Origin: Isoetes taiwanensis
Lineage: Eukaryota > Streptophyta > Lycopodiopsida > Isoetales > Isoetaceae
NCBI GenBank assembly: GCA_021234155.1
Contig: JAJEKV010000175.1
Span: 515,815 to 579,814, forward strand
Reading direction: 5' to 3'
Length of the DNA stretch: 64,000 nt
Shown here: in pieces, positions 12,425-23,957 of the stretch
Layout of the letters: the number at the start of each line of letters is the position of its first letter
Numbering within the stretch: the first letter of the stretch is position 1
Made by a program: the position numbers and the translations under genes
The notes under the pieces: generated by a model
Told to the model about the DNA's origin: nothing
The model's input: the letters and a program-made list of their open reading frames with translations, nothing else
The model's database searches: none

Positions 12425-13647
12425 CTTTGGCATGCAAGACCCCTTTTCGCTTAATCTAAGCTGCGCGCCTGAGAGGCGGCAGCAGACACAGAGGAACTCG
12501 GAGGCGAAATGGTGAAAAATGAATTATGGAGCCAAGGTTGCGAAAAACCCACCGGTTGGCGATTGGACGTGCCTTCCTCTCCGCGGGATCAAAGGCTAGG
12601 AACCCTAGCGCAACTCAACGGTTCAGATGTTGCACATGGAACACAATGATTATGAAATTCAACACCGCCAAAATTTTACTCGCATAGGGAAATTTATTTT
12701 GGGGAAATTACCTACATGACTTTTATATATTGCGTATTTTACCAAAATACCCTTTGTCACTACATATATAAACCAAATGCCATTTCTGTTTGATCCTAAT
12801 ATTTTTCGCCAGAAAATTTTGGGGGCAACAAGTGGATGCTAATATTTTTCCCCATCAAATAATTTGGGGCTTACGATCGAGAAAAAACACGGGGAGACAC
12901 GTATCTTTGAAAAAAAAGGGGAGGAGGATACCTTTCTTCCTCGGCAAGCAATCCTGCCATTGCTTAGGCCCGCCGCAGAATGGGGCACCTGCTTTCGGGC
13001 TTCCCCCCGCCCGGTTAGACCATATCTTCTTCTTTGCTTCTTATTCTTCATTTGTAATGCATTTGGCCCTTTTGGTTTTGTGTAGCTCAGAGCAGTGGCG
13101 ATTGGGGTATAAAGTTCATCATTTTTCCGCCATAACAACAAAGGCAACAAATGGGTCTCAGAAAATCTTTCTTTTCTATGTCATTCTTGGTGGCGTATTA
13201 TTGCTCTGCGAGGGAGTTGAAGGCCTCAAGAAACGGGGGCTTTAGAGGGTTTCAAAGATTTTTGGCAAGATGTTTATTTAGAGCAGGTTCCAAAGATAAT
13301 CAATTTATAATTGCTTTTTCGCAACGGGGCAAGTTGCATTTAGATGTTTCTTGCATTCTTGACCTTCGCTTACTTTGCTTTCTCCTTTTGTCGTCCGATG
13401 TAGGATGTGCGGTGGCCTTATGCCCTGGCGATGAAGAGAGCTTGATCTGATGAAATCATCTCGAGACATTACCCGTGACAAAGAGTAACTTCCAAAGATT
13501 AATGAAAGAGCTACTTTGCCATTTTTATTTTTTGCATTAGTTTGCAAACTTGCAAGGGCCTCCAAAGCATCGAGGGATCCCGGTTCGTTTCATCCAATAT
13601 CCCAAGTGTCATTTATTAACTCATGAGTTCTATCAAGCTTTCAGGCT

Positions 13648-14309
13648 CTAAGTTGTCCATGCTTGACCACGGGTTGGCCCGGTGTGCATACATCTTTTAT
13701 TGCGGGGATAATCTCTTCTCCGGCCCATCGGTGTAGCCATGTCGCCCCTAGTTCTAACCTCTTCGTAATGCAAGAGTAGTTGCGGCCATGTCATCGGTAC
13801 TTCAATAGATGTTTCATGGCGTACGGTATTATTCTTAAAGTCATAAAGGGACAATGAAGCCAAACATTCGGATACCATAGCATTATGAGAACCCCATGAA
13901 TTGTTGGTAGCATCCTCGTTACTACATGTTGTCCCTCCGAGGGCAAAGGTTCCACTTTTTCGGAATCCAAGGACGTGGCTTTAGATGGTTTGTATCCAAA
14001 TGTCCCGAATCAACAACTTGTTGTACCCTATGTTTGAGATTAATAAGCGTATTCTCGATTTCGATTTTCCTTTTACGGACGGTCCTCATGACAGATCTTT
14101 TCAACGGACATGTTGGAATGTTGGTGCACAAGATGAAGCTCGTCATGCTCATATGATAACCGATGAGCTTCTTTAACCACATTATCGCTATCTAAATCTT
14201 CTTTAGATTGAGATATGGGAGTGTTTTCAGATCTTAATTTTTCGAAGCCGCCTTGAAAAATGTCGGTGAGGAGCGATGATCGGGGGACCCTAGAAGAACT
14301 CTCGCTCAA
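13648..14309 (-). other. Unassigned coding-like fragments
   Basis: Three minus-strand frames follow one another (14309-14073, 14182-13922, 13878-13648), separated by stops or frame changes. The middle piece is rich in K, E and I in a heptad-like spacing and could form a short coiled coil. The last piece has a histidine- and arginine-rich C-terminus. I do not recognise the family. They may be parts of one decayed ORF or of a transposon. Confidence 0.25.
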
Positions 14310-16138
14310 GGCATGAGGTTTTGAATGCCCATATAAGCTAGTTCCCTCATGAACTCCTCATCATTTGGTATAACATTCCGGGAGGATGTACCAATTATTT
14401 GCTACTCTTTTTCGTGATAAATTTGTCTCAATGGTCTTCTTCATGGCGACTCATTGTGTTCACAATGTTAAAACTAATCACAAGATCCGAATGTTGACTT
14501 TCGTCTTTTAACATGTGTCAACAAAGGGAAGGTGCAATTTGGTGACCAATTGGCAAACAACAAAATATTAGGTGTGTGCTATTCATTTGTATGAATCCAT
14601 CTTTTGCCCATAAAAAAAAAAGAAGCCACGAATATTCCTACCGTGAGTATGCTGCTCTTTATACGAAGCCCTCGATGTAGTGTCCCATGCCATAATTAAT
14701 GAGATGAGCAGATTATTATGAAAGAGAAATCTATATCTTGGTAGCATCCGCCAATTTTATAGGTTACCTTTTGCCATATAGAAGTTGATTTTGTTAGATT
14801 TCCCTTTCTCGAAGTTGTCTTGAGATTTTGTTGTCTATGCTTCCTTCAACAATACTTGGATCCTACTTGGGATATTATTGGTATGCGACTAATGACCTTC
14901 AGTAGCTACCATAGATGCATGCATTTTTGTCATTGAACACGGTTGGATAGAGGCTTTTTCAACCGAATCTTTTGCACAACCGATAAGGATGGAAAACATA
15001 CCTTTGCAAAAATAATGCTTGGTCGCCTCAAGAGATTGGGGAATTGATAATGGGTTGAATCTGCGGTGTTCGGGTTATTGTTGGCTGATGAAGAGCCCGA
15101 AGATGCATGGTGGTGGCCACGAGGTGGTTCTTTGGAAGACCCTTGGATCGTGCTTATAAATGAAAAAATGTCCACCTTGTGAGACATAGATTTTGTGAAG
15201 CACATTTAAAATACTTTTTCTTATGCATTTGCAACTGATACAGAGGCAGTTGCAACAATTCGGAGGGAGTTGCAACAATTTGTTGTATGCATTGAGTATA
15301 CGAATGGAGGTGATGGAGTTGTAAGCACCAATCAAGCAACAATCTCCTCGCTTGCAGGTATCAACTTTAACATTTTATTGGCAGTTTTGCATTCCTATGT
15401 CTTATAATGGATGCAGGTGACATCAATCATTCTGGTTTGTCCTTGCCAGAGGATTTAAATACGAACTATATATTTATTTTCTAGCCATCGATTTGAGAGA
15501 GAGTTTGGTTATGCATAGAATAGGATCCCTTTAAGTCATGGTTTGCAGGCAAAGAGCAGCTAGTTCAAGGTTGCATATGTTCATCATGATTTTGAGGCAA
15601 CAAAATGCAGGCTGAATAAGTTTTCTACCAAACCACCTATTTAACGTTCTAAATTTGCCATGAATATTCCTTTCCTAAGATTAACATTACAGCATTGATT
15701 TATCTTTATTCTATTAAAATGGCCATTAAAGGCCTGCAATTGGCATCACATAGAAACTAGGTGCACCTTGCAACAATGCAATCCAGTTATTTTTTAATTG
15801 AAACTTTGTAGAATAAAATAGCCTTTGTTAGAAAAAAGCATAACATTCTTCATAAGCACTTTGAGATATTGTTTCTCAAGTAGTTGAAAAAGCATCATGC
15901 ACTGCACTACTGCCATGCAAAACCTATTGGGAAACAGGATTTTTGCTTTGTTTTCTCTTTATGTATTTTTATTATCTTCATGTCATTGAAAGTTTCATAC
16001 TCGATGAACTATCAACGTGTTGCTTTCTAGTGATGTTCCTAAAATAGGTACACGGTATTTTGTTCAAAAGTTTCAGTTTTCATTTGCATCTTCATGTAGA
16101 CTTATCGATAATTTCTTCCTGAGAACATTGTACGTGAT

Positions 16139-16248
16139 AAGGTCCTCTATGAGCGCCAAGTTTAATGGCTGCAAAAAGAGGTGGTATGCAATAAGGTCCT
16201 CTATGAAAGGCCAAGCTTTCATCGGCAAAAAAAAGAGGTGGTGCTCAT
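16139..16248 (+). repeat. 54-57 bp tandem duplication
   Basis: Two head-to-tail units, each beginning AAGGTCCTCTATGA and ending in an AAAAGAGGTGGT block. The first unit is a multiple of three long and both stay open in the same plus-strand frame (IRSSM...KKRW twice). The encoded product is unknown. Confidence 0.65.
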
Positions 16249-16582
16249 GACAACTAACCTTAGTATGGGTGCTCATCTCTTGGAGAACCAAATCAGGCCA
16301 TGTAACTATAGAGTGAACAAATTCACACATCGTTGTGGGCTTTTCATTCGTAGCATACTTTATGTGCCATTCCTTGATATGAAGCCATTTCTTTGGAAAT
16401 TCATTTGGCAATGGTGGTGTTTTCTTTAGTATGTTTGTGGCTATTTAGGATAACTTATTTCTTTATTTCTCAGCAACAATTCATGGTTTAACTTATAGAA
16501 GAGTGAGCATAGCCAAGTGAACCATTACTTCTTCCCGTCTGGCCAAGTGAACCTTTAGCAGGGGGTTGAAGAAGAGAAACGT

Positions 16583-16604
16583 TCGCGGCGGCCTTGGCCG
16601 CCGC
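16583..16604. repeat. Perfect GC-rich palindrome
   Basis: CGCGGCGGCC and its exact reverse complement are separated by TT, a 22-nt hairpin in AT-rich surroundings. It lies 12 bp outside the left inverted-repeat arm starting at 16617. Confidence 0.8.
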
Positions 16605-16616
16605 GATAAGTTTCTT

Positions 16617-16765
16617 GTATTTCAATTATTTTCTAAACCCCTGATCAATAAAATACTACTGTATTATAGTGTATTCACTCTAAATGCCCCCAGTTATTTA
16701 TGATAATAAATGCCTCTCAAATATATTAAAATTTATCAAAATGCCCCGCATCACAAAAATGGACA
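16617..16765. repeat. Left arm of long inverted repeat
   Basis: About 150 bp whose reverse complement matches 20055-20202. Shared blocks are GTATTTCAATTATTTTC at the outer end, ATAAAATAC, and AATATATTAAAATTTA at the inner end, with scattered indels. Confidence 0.75.
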
Positions 16766-18315
16766 CATTAACAATATGTAGCATTATAACAGGGGGTTTT
16801 TTTTGTGATTTTATACGCTTTTTGGCATGGTTTTCATATGATTTCACGGGCGTATTCACGTGGACGTACTAAACAGTATTTCTAGAGTGCACTCATTTGT
16901 TAGCCATTGATTTTAAAGAAGAGGGAAAATCGTGTGGTTGTGGGGCTTTTATTGTTGCATGTTTTTTTAGTTTAGGTTTGAAATTAAAGCAAAAAAAACC
17001 AAGGGGAACTCTAGGTTTTCAGGAGCCCCATCGGACCCTCCTCCCCTCCCCGAGGAAGAAGAAGATACAGACCCAGACCCAGAGATGGAGATGTTGATGG
17101 TATGGACCTTTACTCGCCGTTGTCGTGGCCGAAGATACAATCCCAAAGTCGATCGCTTTGGTGCCGGTAATCCTAGTAATCCTCTGAGGCTACATATTTA
17201 GGTATCGTGGATCCGGAGCCACATATTTCAAATCAATTTTATACCTTCAATAGGGCTTCCAGATCACCTTATGGTCATTTGCCAGATAGCCGGAGGAGGG
17301 CCGCAGACTAAGGCGAGTAAGAAATTAGAATCTGTGGCCCTCTCGCCATATTGGCCTCATGGCGTGATATTTTTAAGGATAGGCCTCAAGAGATAGCTTA
17401 TGTTCTTGGCTGGAAAAGGGTCCGGGACAAAGTCTGGCGGAATCTGGATTCTAGGAAAAGGTTAGGGCCAGATCGGTTCAGTTTCGATGCGGTTCTAAGT
17501 ATGACCAGAGTAATAATGGTGAATAATTTGGGCTCTTTTAGATCATACTTCTCTTTGTGATTCTGCAGAGCATCGATTGGGAAGAAAGGAGTAGATGCGG
17601 AGACCCATTTGATTCCTCCCTGTTTTCCCCTTTTGTCGGTTTTTAGGAAGGTTGTTTTAATGGTGGACTTTGAAATTTTTATAAAATCGATGCAAGGTGG
17701 CGATTGCGAGTCTTAACAACAGGATACTATTGGTATTGGAAGAGATGCCGGGGAGAGATCTTGCAATCATTGCTTTCATGAGACTTATCTTTTGATTTAC
17801 CATTTCAATTCCTTCATGATCATGATATCCATGGTCACACATTCATCATCCAGTGGAATCTTGTTGGTTTAACAGGAGAAGGTAGGAAGCCTTTTGACAT
17901 TAGCAACTTTGCTTCGTCTCTTAGGTGTTGATAGGGAGCGGTCTTGTTATTCCAACCGTGATACTCCGCATGGAGGTAGATTGCCCTTAACTTTGTTCGG
18001 TCTATATCTTTGAGTTCTTTTGACATATGTTATTGATATGCGAGGTTAACTATTGCAAGAACTTGAGGCATCGGACCCAAGACGGATTAAAGAAGGGATA
18101 CAATTTTGTTTCTCATTTTCACAATAGCGGATTCCGTGAGCAAAAGTAACAATTAGTTATCGGTGCATTTGAAATAAGTGTTGGAATATACCGGTGTTTT
18201 TTGGAGTTCTTTATGATAGTTCAGTTATATGTTGGATATGCAGCTTCACTATTAGGCCTCAGACCTGAGCCAGGATTAAGAAAGGCATACAATTTTTGTT
18301 CTTGTTAGTGGAATG

Positions 18316-18518
18316 TCTTTGATAAAATGCCCAATAGAAGTGTAGTGTCTTGGGGGACAATAGTTACGGGATATGCTCACCTTGTTGAAGCTAGACCTAC
18401 AATGCAGTCCCTTCTAGATATGCAACATGATGGTGTTAAACCAAATGCTATAAGTTTTACTGCCATTCTTACTGCAATAAACAGGCTAGGCCTAGTGGAT
18501 GAATCCTCAAAAGACTAG
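18316..18518 (+). pseudogene. PPR protein fragment (E/DYW-type repeat remnant)
   Basis: The frame reads VFDKMPNRSVVSWGTIVTGY, then a motif ending MQHDGVKPNAISFTAIL and a following ...LGLVDES stretch. That is the hallmark spacing of plant PLS-class pentatricopeptide repeats, which bind organelle RNA. Only about two repeats survive. There is no targeting peptide and no E or DYW domain, and the frame ends at 18516-18518. It is therefore a fragment, either a relic of a full gene or a captured piece. Confidence 0.7.
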
Positions 18519-18583
18519 AGAAGATTCTCAACAGACTGGACTTGATGATGGGGATAGGATCTGTACAAATGGTTTCATTTGCC

Positions 18584-18639
18584 ATGTAGATCCTTTTTAT
18601 TTTTTCTCCTTATGTAGATCCTTTTTATTTTTTCTCCTT
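18584..18639 (+). repeat. 28-bp tandem duplication
   Basis: The unit ATGTAGATCC followed by a T-rich tail and CTCCTT is present twice in perfect copy just downstream of the PPR fragment. Confidence 0.8.
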
Positions 18640-19264
18640 TCCGAGATTATCTATGAAAGTTTAATCTTGCTATCCGGTTATGCCATGTCGCTATTCACAT
18701 GTCGGGAGGTCAGTGCATCATTTTATCCCGACCGATGATGGTAACATATGCATATGCATGGACATTAGAAAGTGAAGGTTACGATATTTGTACGTTGGAA
18801 AGGCAATGCATTATTTCATGCTTTTTGAAAGAAGATCATAGGAGTTTGCAAAGCATTTTAGGTGCGACTATATAGAACATTTGGAGGCTTTTCAAAAGAA
18901 AAGATATGTTAACTAATATTTTGTCATACACTCATAGCTCAATGTTAAATATATTCTTGCTATCTTTATATCTGGAGAAATTGCATGTTCCTCTTGAAAC
19001 TAATCCATGTTCTAGCATGAACCATGCCCTCTTATACATGTGTTCAACTAGAATATCCAAGCTTCTTAGTAATTAATATATAGATCCTTAAAGTTTACCT
19101 ATGTTTGCTTTTGTTAGGGCCCGAAGGGCCGAAAATTTTTTTTAGTATAACAACTAACACACAACTACCATTAACATTAATTAACACAAACCATTGGGTC
19201 CAACACATTTAAATTAAAATCCCCCTTAAACCCCCTTTGGTTTGGGTGCATATTCACACGGGGG

Positions 19265-19748
19265 GTGACTCCGGGCAACGAGAGCTGTTGGATAGGCATA
19301 TTCACCCCTTATTCCTTAATCTACACCGTACACAAAGTTCCTCGTTTGTGGGGTATGGATGTACAGAATTTGTTATACTGTATAACAAGATTTGTAAAAT
19401 ACTATAAGATTTCAAGCAATATACTATATGGTGTTGATTTTGTACGTGCAAAACATAATTATAAGGGTTTTAAGAGAACTGATTATCAAAATATACATTT
19501 TGAACCAATAGAAGTGCATCCATTTGAAAACATTCCATGTAAAGTCTCATGCTGCACAACTATTACGGCAATTTTATGCTAGCCCTCTTAGCAATTCTTA
19601 TATCGTAATGGCCTCTTTTGTAAGCCACCATCCTCATTGCACATGCATTTCTTCTTTGGACGCCTTGGTAGAACCAAGACTACCAAATATAAAGAAAAAC
19701 TCTACCCATGATGGGCAATATCTTGGACACGATCTAGTTATTGCATAA
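19265..19748 (+). other. Orphan coding-like frames, no family recognised
   Basis: A 105-codon frame (19265-19582) overlaps a 74-codon frame (19524-19748) in another register, as if one ORF were broken by an indel. Residues include paired cysteines near the junction (KVSCCTT). I cannot assign a family. It lies between the PPR fragment and the right inverted-repeat arm. Confidence 0.2.
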
Positions 19749-20054
19749 GCACAAGGTAATCCAATGCGCCTCCTGAGGCATGTGCATGTACGTGCCTCTA
19801 GATCCACTACACGAGGCTCATTGCCACCAATAAAGACAATCTCGCTTGACCTAATGATGGAATATCAATATGAAAAAAGAAGAGGCATATTCACACTGAG
19901 GATGGTGGCTCATGAAGAGGCCATTACGATGTAAGAATTGCTAAGAGAACGGGTATAATTGACATAGTTGTCGTGCTATTGGTTTAAAACGTTTGTTCAC
20001 ATAATCAATTCCCTTAAAAGGGCATCATGCCTTAAGGTTTTTTGTTAATTAATT

Positions 20055-20202
20055 TATCTTTTGTGAATCAGGGGGGCATTTTAGTAAATTTTAATATATT
20101 TGAGGGGGCATTTTGGTAATTTTGTAAATAGTGGCATTTAGATAAATACGTTATAATACAATGGTATTTTGTTAATCAGGTTTAGGAAAATAATTGAAAT
20201 AC
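20055..20202. repeat. Right arm of long inverted repeat
   Basis: Inverted partner of 16617-16765. It is followed by AT-rich sequence with no mirrored palindrome or obvious target duplication. Confidence 0.75.
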
Positions 20203-21330
20203 ATAGGGGCATTTAGGCAATTTTTCCATTTATTTTTACTTAATTAAAAGAATTTGTTTCACCTAATGCCGACGGAAATTTTTAGATGACTTTTAGCACC
20301 CAAAAACTCAAATGCCAACAAGAAACAATTTCGGCGATTTTTCCTCTTCTTCATTTCGTTATGAGGGTTAGCATGAATCGTAAAACCAATATTCACGTTT
20401 AAAAACGTTTTTAAGATTTTTTGATTGAAAAAAATCTTTCGGGCATTTAAGTTAAAATTTAAAAGCTAATAAAAATCTTTAAAACTTAAAAAGGGCTTAA
20501 TTCTTGAACTTATTTTCTTAAATATAAACTAGGGTTTAGTTGCCAAAATGACAACTTTGAACCTAATAGTTTCTAATTCATTAGTTAGAAAGTTAAAAAA
20601 TTCTCATTTGACATTGAAAAGGTTGCAATTTTTTATTTTTTTAGCCAAACCAAATCATAAAAATCCTTTAAAACATGAGGGGATAAAAAAAAAACGGGTT
20701 TTTTAAAACTAAAAAGTTCTTTAACTTTATATAAACATTGAGGACCTCAATGGTCATTTGAAGAAAAACATGCAAAAAGATATTGAACAAATCAAAAGAT
20801 ATTGGAACAAATCGGCAAGCGATAGTTTTGATCATGAAGGACCAATATATGTAGTTTTAAGGCACATTTATAAAATAAATATACCAATTTCAATCAATTT
20901 TTGGGCTTGCAAAGATCGCCATTGCGATCTTCTAAAACAAAATATGAGTGCACCTCATGATAGATGTACATGTTTATTTATTCAACTTAATGGACCTAAG
21001 TAACGATTGTTTAACAGAAATACCAAATAAATTTACAAAACGGAAGTTGGGTCTCCATTTTTGTTTGAAGATTAATATGGTGATGCCATGTAGCATCGCC
21101 TCCAATCCGGAATGGAAGTTGGGTTCAACATTCCGTCTACATGATTTCACGACCCGGTTCTTACGAGGTTGCATCCCCTGTTTTCCCTTCTTCGCGATGG
21201 CTCTCGCAATGGTCCTCATAAGCCTTCTTACGCATGGCTCTCACGGATGCTCATGGCTATGGCTATGGCTTCCGGATGCTTTCGGATGCCGAAGAATGAT
21301 CAGATGCTTAAGAAATAAAGGGCAACTTGA
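20203..21330. other. AT-rich region with one orphan frame
   Basis: The sequence is very AT-rich up to about 20750. A plus-strand frame at 20758-21003 (81 codons) carries a Cys/His cluster (FWACKDRHCDLL followed by HDRCTC) that could bind a metal, but the family is unknown. No promoter or splice context is convincing. Confidence 0.3.
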
Positions 21331-21331
21331 C

Positions 21332-21515
21332 GCCTAAAGATCCTTAAGCTCCAAAAATCTGGCCCGAAGCTTCCAATATCGGTCATAAGATGCCTTAAGC
21401 TTCAAAGATCCGTTTTTAAGCTTCAAAAAATCCTTGATTCGCTTGAGAAATCCGCCTTAAGTTTTAAAATCGGGTAAGTAAGCTTCAAAAATTATGCCTT
21501 AAGCTTCAAAAGGCG
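21332..21515 (+). repeat. Degenerate short tandem repeat
   Basis: Variants of GCCTTAAGCTTCAAA recur about every 25-40 bp (for example near 21390, 21412 and 21494). The copies are diverged and the period is irregular. Confidence 0.5.
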
Positions 21516-21543
21516 CTTCGCGGGGAGTTCTTCGAGCTCGCTT

Positions 21544-22424
21544 TTGCACGAGGGGATGGCCAGGAGCTATCATTCGGGAACACATGGCGGGGAGTATTCG
21601 CTACACATACCTATAGTCCCTCAGGATGATGTGGTGGTGCAGGTTTGGAAGGTTCATCCGGGATGTTGTATCTTCTTGCTTTGTGCGGTCTTCTTCCGGG
21701 GTCGGGCTATTCATGACATTTGCCCCCTCGTGCAAAGTGGTCTTTCGCTTTCCGGGTTCTTGATGGCTTCGGTTTGGGCGTGGACATGGAGCTCACTTCC
21801 CCACCAGAAGGTTAGGTGCTTATGTGGCAGTGAAATCACGTATCAGGGTGAATGCCCTTGTGAGTCGGTTTAGGCCGGGTGTGAGCCCTCTCTGCCCTTG
21901 TTGTGGCCTTCATCGTGAGACTGTGGAGCATTGTCTGGTTTTATGCCCTCACTTGCAGGCTGCCTGGGATTGGGTTAGGGCTCTGTTTCAGGTGAGATTG
22001 ACTAGCCAGCAGTTGCTGCTTCATGTGTATCCTGGTGCTTGGCCGCTCTTGCGGCAGCAAGCCTTGCATCTGTGCGTGGCTTGGTTGGTGTGGCTGATTT
22101 GGAAGCGGCGGCGGTTGTGGATCTTCGGGGGATTGATAGACTGCTTGACCTCTCGATTCCTCGACTCAGGTACAAGCTATTTCAAAGCTTTCTGGTGTTC
22201 TGGGAGTAGTAGAGCGGAAGTTTGCCATTTGGCGGGACTTCTTGGGTGTTGTAGATGGTGATGGTCGGTTTGTACAGCAGTAGAGTTGCAGTTTTTCTGT
22301 GAGTTTGTTGTGGAGTGTCGAGGTATCGCTGTCTCTTTGGGGCAGTTCTCCTTCCTCCTCACTTGCTTTGTAACATTACCATTCTTTTAATATATTGATG
22401 ACACAGTTCTTCAAAAAAAAAAGA
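21544..22424 (+). mobile_element. LINE 3' end (second family) with short poly(A)
   Basis: A 5'-truncated LINE. It contains the zf-RVT domain (21824-22261), a tryptophan-rich tail, a 3' untranslated region and an A-run at 22413-22422 after a TTGATGACAC-type ending. It differs in sequence from the LINE at 3845-5400. The reverse transcriptase itself is not present. The left boundary is approximate. Confidence 0.7.
21824..22261 (+). pseudogene. LINE ORF2 C-terminal zinc-binding (zf-RVT) domain
   Basis: The frame gives CPCCGLHRETVEHCLVLCPH followed by a conserved Trp, i.e. C-x2-C...E-T-x-E-H...C-P, the zf-RVT pattern found after the reverse transcriptase of plant LINEs. It is preceded by RIRVNALVSRFRPG and followed by a Trp/Leu-rich stretch. 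The frame is open for 145 codons, but it starts inside the domain and enters from a different frame upstream, so it is a fragment. Confidence 0.7.
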
Positions 22425-22515
22425 CGCTCAAGAAAACCTCCGCGCCATAGCCGACCTCCAGAACAGGAAAAAAAATTGATAAAAGGGGACGAATGGATCC
22501 CCAACTTCCGTTTTG

Positions 22516-22626
22516 TTGGGGAATGAAACAGGGTCCACCTTTCCGGTTTGGAAGGACGCTCCATTTGCCGCCGGTCGGCGGGACCCCCCTTCCAAACCGG
22601 AAAGGGGTCCCCTGTTCCATTCCCTA
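22516..22626. repeat. Hairpin-forming inverted repeat of about 110 bp
   Basis: Left arm 22516-22556 and right arm 22587-22626 are near reverse complements (cores CCTTTCCGGTTTGGAAGG and CCTTCCAAACCGGAAAGG). The loop of about 30 bp contains GCCGCCGGTCGGCGGG, which is itself partly palindromic. It begins about 90 bp after the LINE tail. It could be a small fold-back element, the terminal hairpin of a larger one, or a small-RNA-forming locus. Confidence 0.7.
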
Positions 22627-22639
22627 ATACAACATCCTA

Positions 22640-23957
22640 AACAAATTATTTTTTCAGCTCAGAGACATCGCTGTAGCAATTTGCCTCAGCTGTGTCTGCC
22701 TTGTTTCTGTGTTGTTTGTGCTCGAAAGAAATGCAATGGCGATTTGGTGGACCAGAGAGAGACTATAAAGCATCCCTATAGGAAGCAAATAGGATTTCAT
22801 ACAATTCAGAAGGAAACAAGAGAAGAAGAAAAATTATATAACAATGGGCTACAGATCTTACCGAGAAATTATGACGCAAGGGGGAAGGAGCGCCTCTGTC
22901 TGCTACTCTATTACAGTTTTGAAGAGAGGTACAGACTTCGATCAATTTTGGGCGATGGCTCTTCTAGGCAAATTTGGCTCCTCACTGGCAGATTAACACA
23001 TCACTCATATGCCTGCAATATGGAAAATGGCAAACTTAGTATAAGGCATTCTCTGGATTTATGCAGGCATAGATAAGATGCAGCAAATCTATAAACAAAG
23101 ATTTTTCATCAATCTCTTTTATTTTTCTTTGTCCTAGAAAGTAACAAAAGGAGGTGAGATTTTGTTAGAGCGTGGTAGAGCCAAAAGAAAACAATGAGGA
23201 TTTTCGGCGAACAATGAGGAGTTCTGGCTACTGGTGACACATAACAGGGCAACAAGACAAGATTAAAAGTCGATATTAAGCTCAATACATTTTTCTACTT
23301 TGGCTATGCAGATTACAACAAGCCACAGCGAGATCCCTAAGACTACTTTTGTATGGCGATCCAGAAGCTCCAACTTCGACATGCATTCTCTTGTATCGCG
23401 ACCTAATATAAAAGCTCGGGCTATGGCTAGCTTGGCTATGGCAAACTACACACTCAGGCTACGGCGAACTCTGGCTATGGCGATCCAGCAGCTCCCCCTT
23501 CCTACTCTTCCTCCCTGTTCGTTGGCAAGTTGGGCACCTAGAACTGTGGCCAATGCCGAGCTGCCGAGTTGTATTGCTTAGAAGTTTTATTCAAATTTCA
23601 AATTATCCCGGCCATAGGGTATGGTTGCCCGCCACCGCGGACCTACCGTACCTGCGTGGTATAAACGCCACCTGCGCCACCCACAGTCCCCTCGAACGCG
23701 CGCGCGGTGTCGCGACCGTGGCCGAGAGGCCATGGATCGAGCCATATAGCGGTCATCGGGCACATGGGAACCCCAAACATGCCCATTCCCGAGGCATAAT
23801 TCAATGCCGGGGGCTGGAATTCGCGCCCAAATTCCAGCCACAATGCATGCAGATGAGATGGGCAATCAGTGTGATTGTGAAGGAACAAGAAATTCGCTAG
23901 TAACCCCGCAAACCGATCCCCTGCGGGGAGACCAATGGTGTCCACTAGAGCTCGACC
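22640..23957. other. Unassigned sequence before the pogo-like transposase
   Basis: A long plus-strand frame (22513-23076) begins inside the hairpin and has no recognisable domain. At 23290-23500 the phrase GGCTATGGC and the block CTATGGCGATCCAG recur. From about 23620 the sequence turns GC-rich with a CGCGCGCGC run near 23697, possibly the 5' flank of the transposon. No terminal repeat was found. Confidence 0.35.

Larger units (their letters stand above)
12434..16616. other. Region upstream of GAPN, unassigned
   Basis: The first 200 bp should hold the GAPN 5' untranslated region and promoter; I see no clear TATA box. The rest has overlapping frames on both strands (12790-13450 plus, 13648-14309 minus, 15075-15342 minus), none with a recognisable domain. 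A plus-strand open stretch at about 15226-15357 ends in CTTGCAG and is followed by GTATC, so it could be an isolated exon. Confidence 0.4.
16617..20202. mobile_element. Candidate inverted-repeat-bounded element carrying a PPR fragment
   Basis: A 3.6 kb segment lies between inverted arms of about 150 bp. Long terminal inverted repeats around a captured gene piece suggest a Mutator-like (Pack-MULE-type) or fold-back element. I could not find a target-site duplication at the outer ends and no transposase is recognisable inside. Two independent insertions of the same repeat in opposite orientation would look the same. The content is a short frame at 17351-17560, minus-strand frames at 18026-17657, the PPR fragment, and an orphan frame at 19265-19582. 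Confidence 0.35.

Noticed and set aside
22411-22620. Frames reading through the hairpin on the minus strand
   Set aside because: They arise because the hairpin arms are mirror images; no domain, and several overlapping frames look equally open.
23300-23540. Recurring CTATGGCGATCCAG as a structured repeat array
   Set aside because: Only a few scattered copies without a fixed period.
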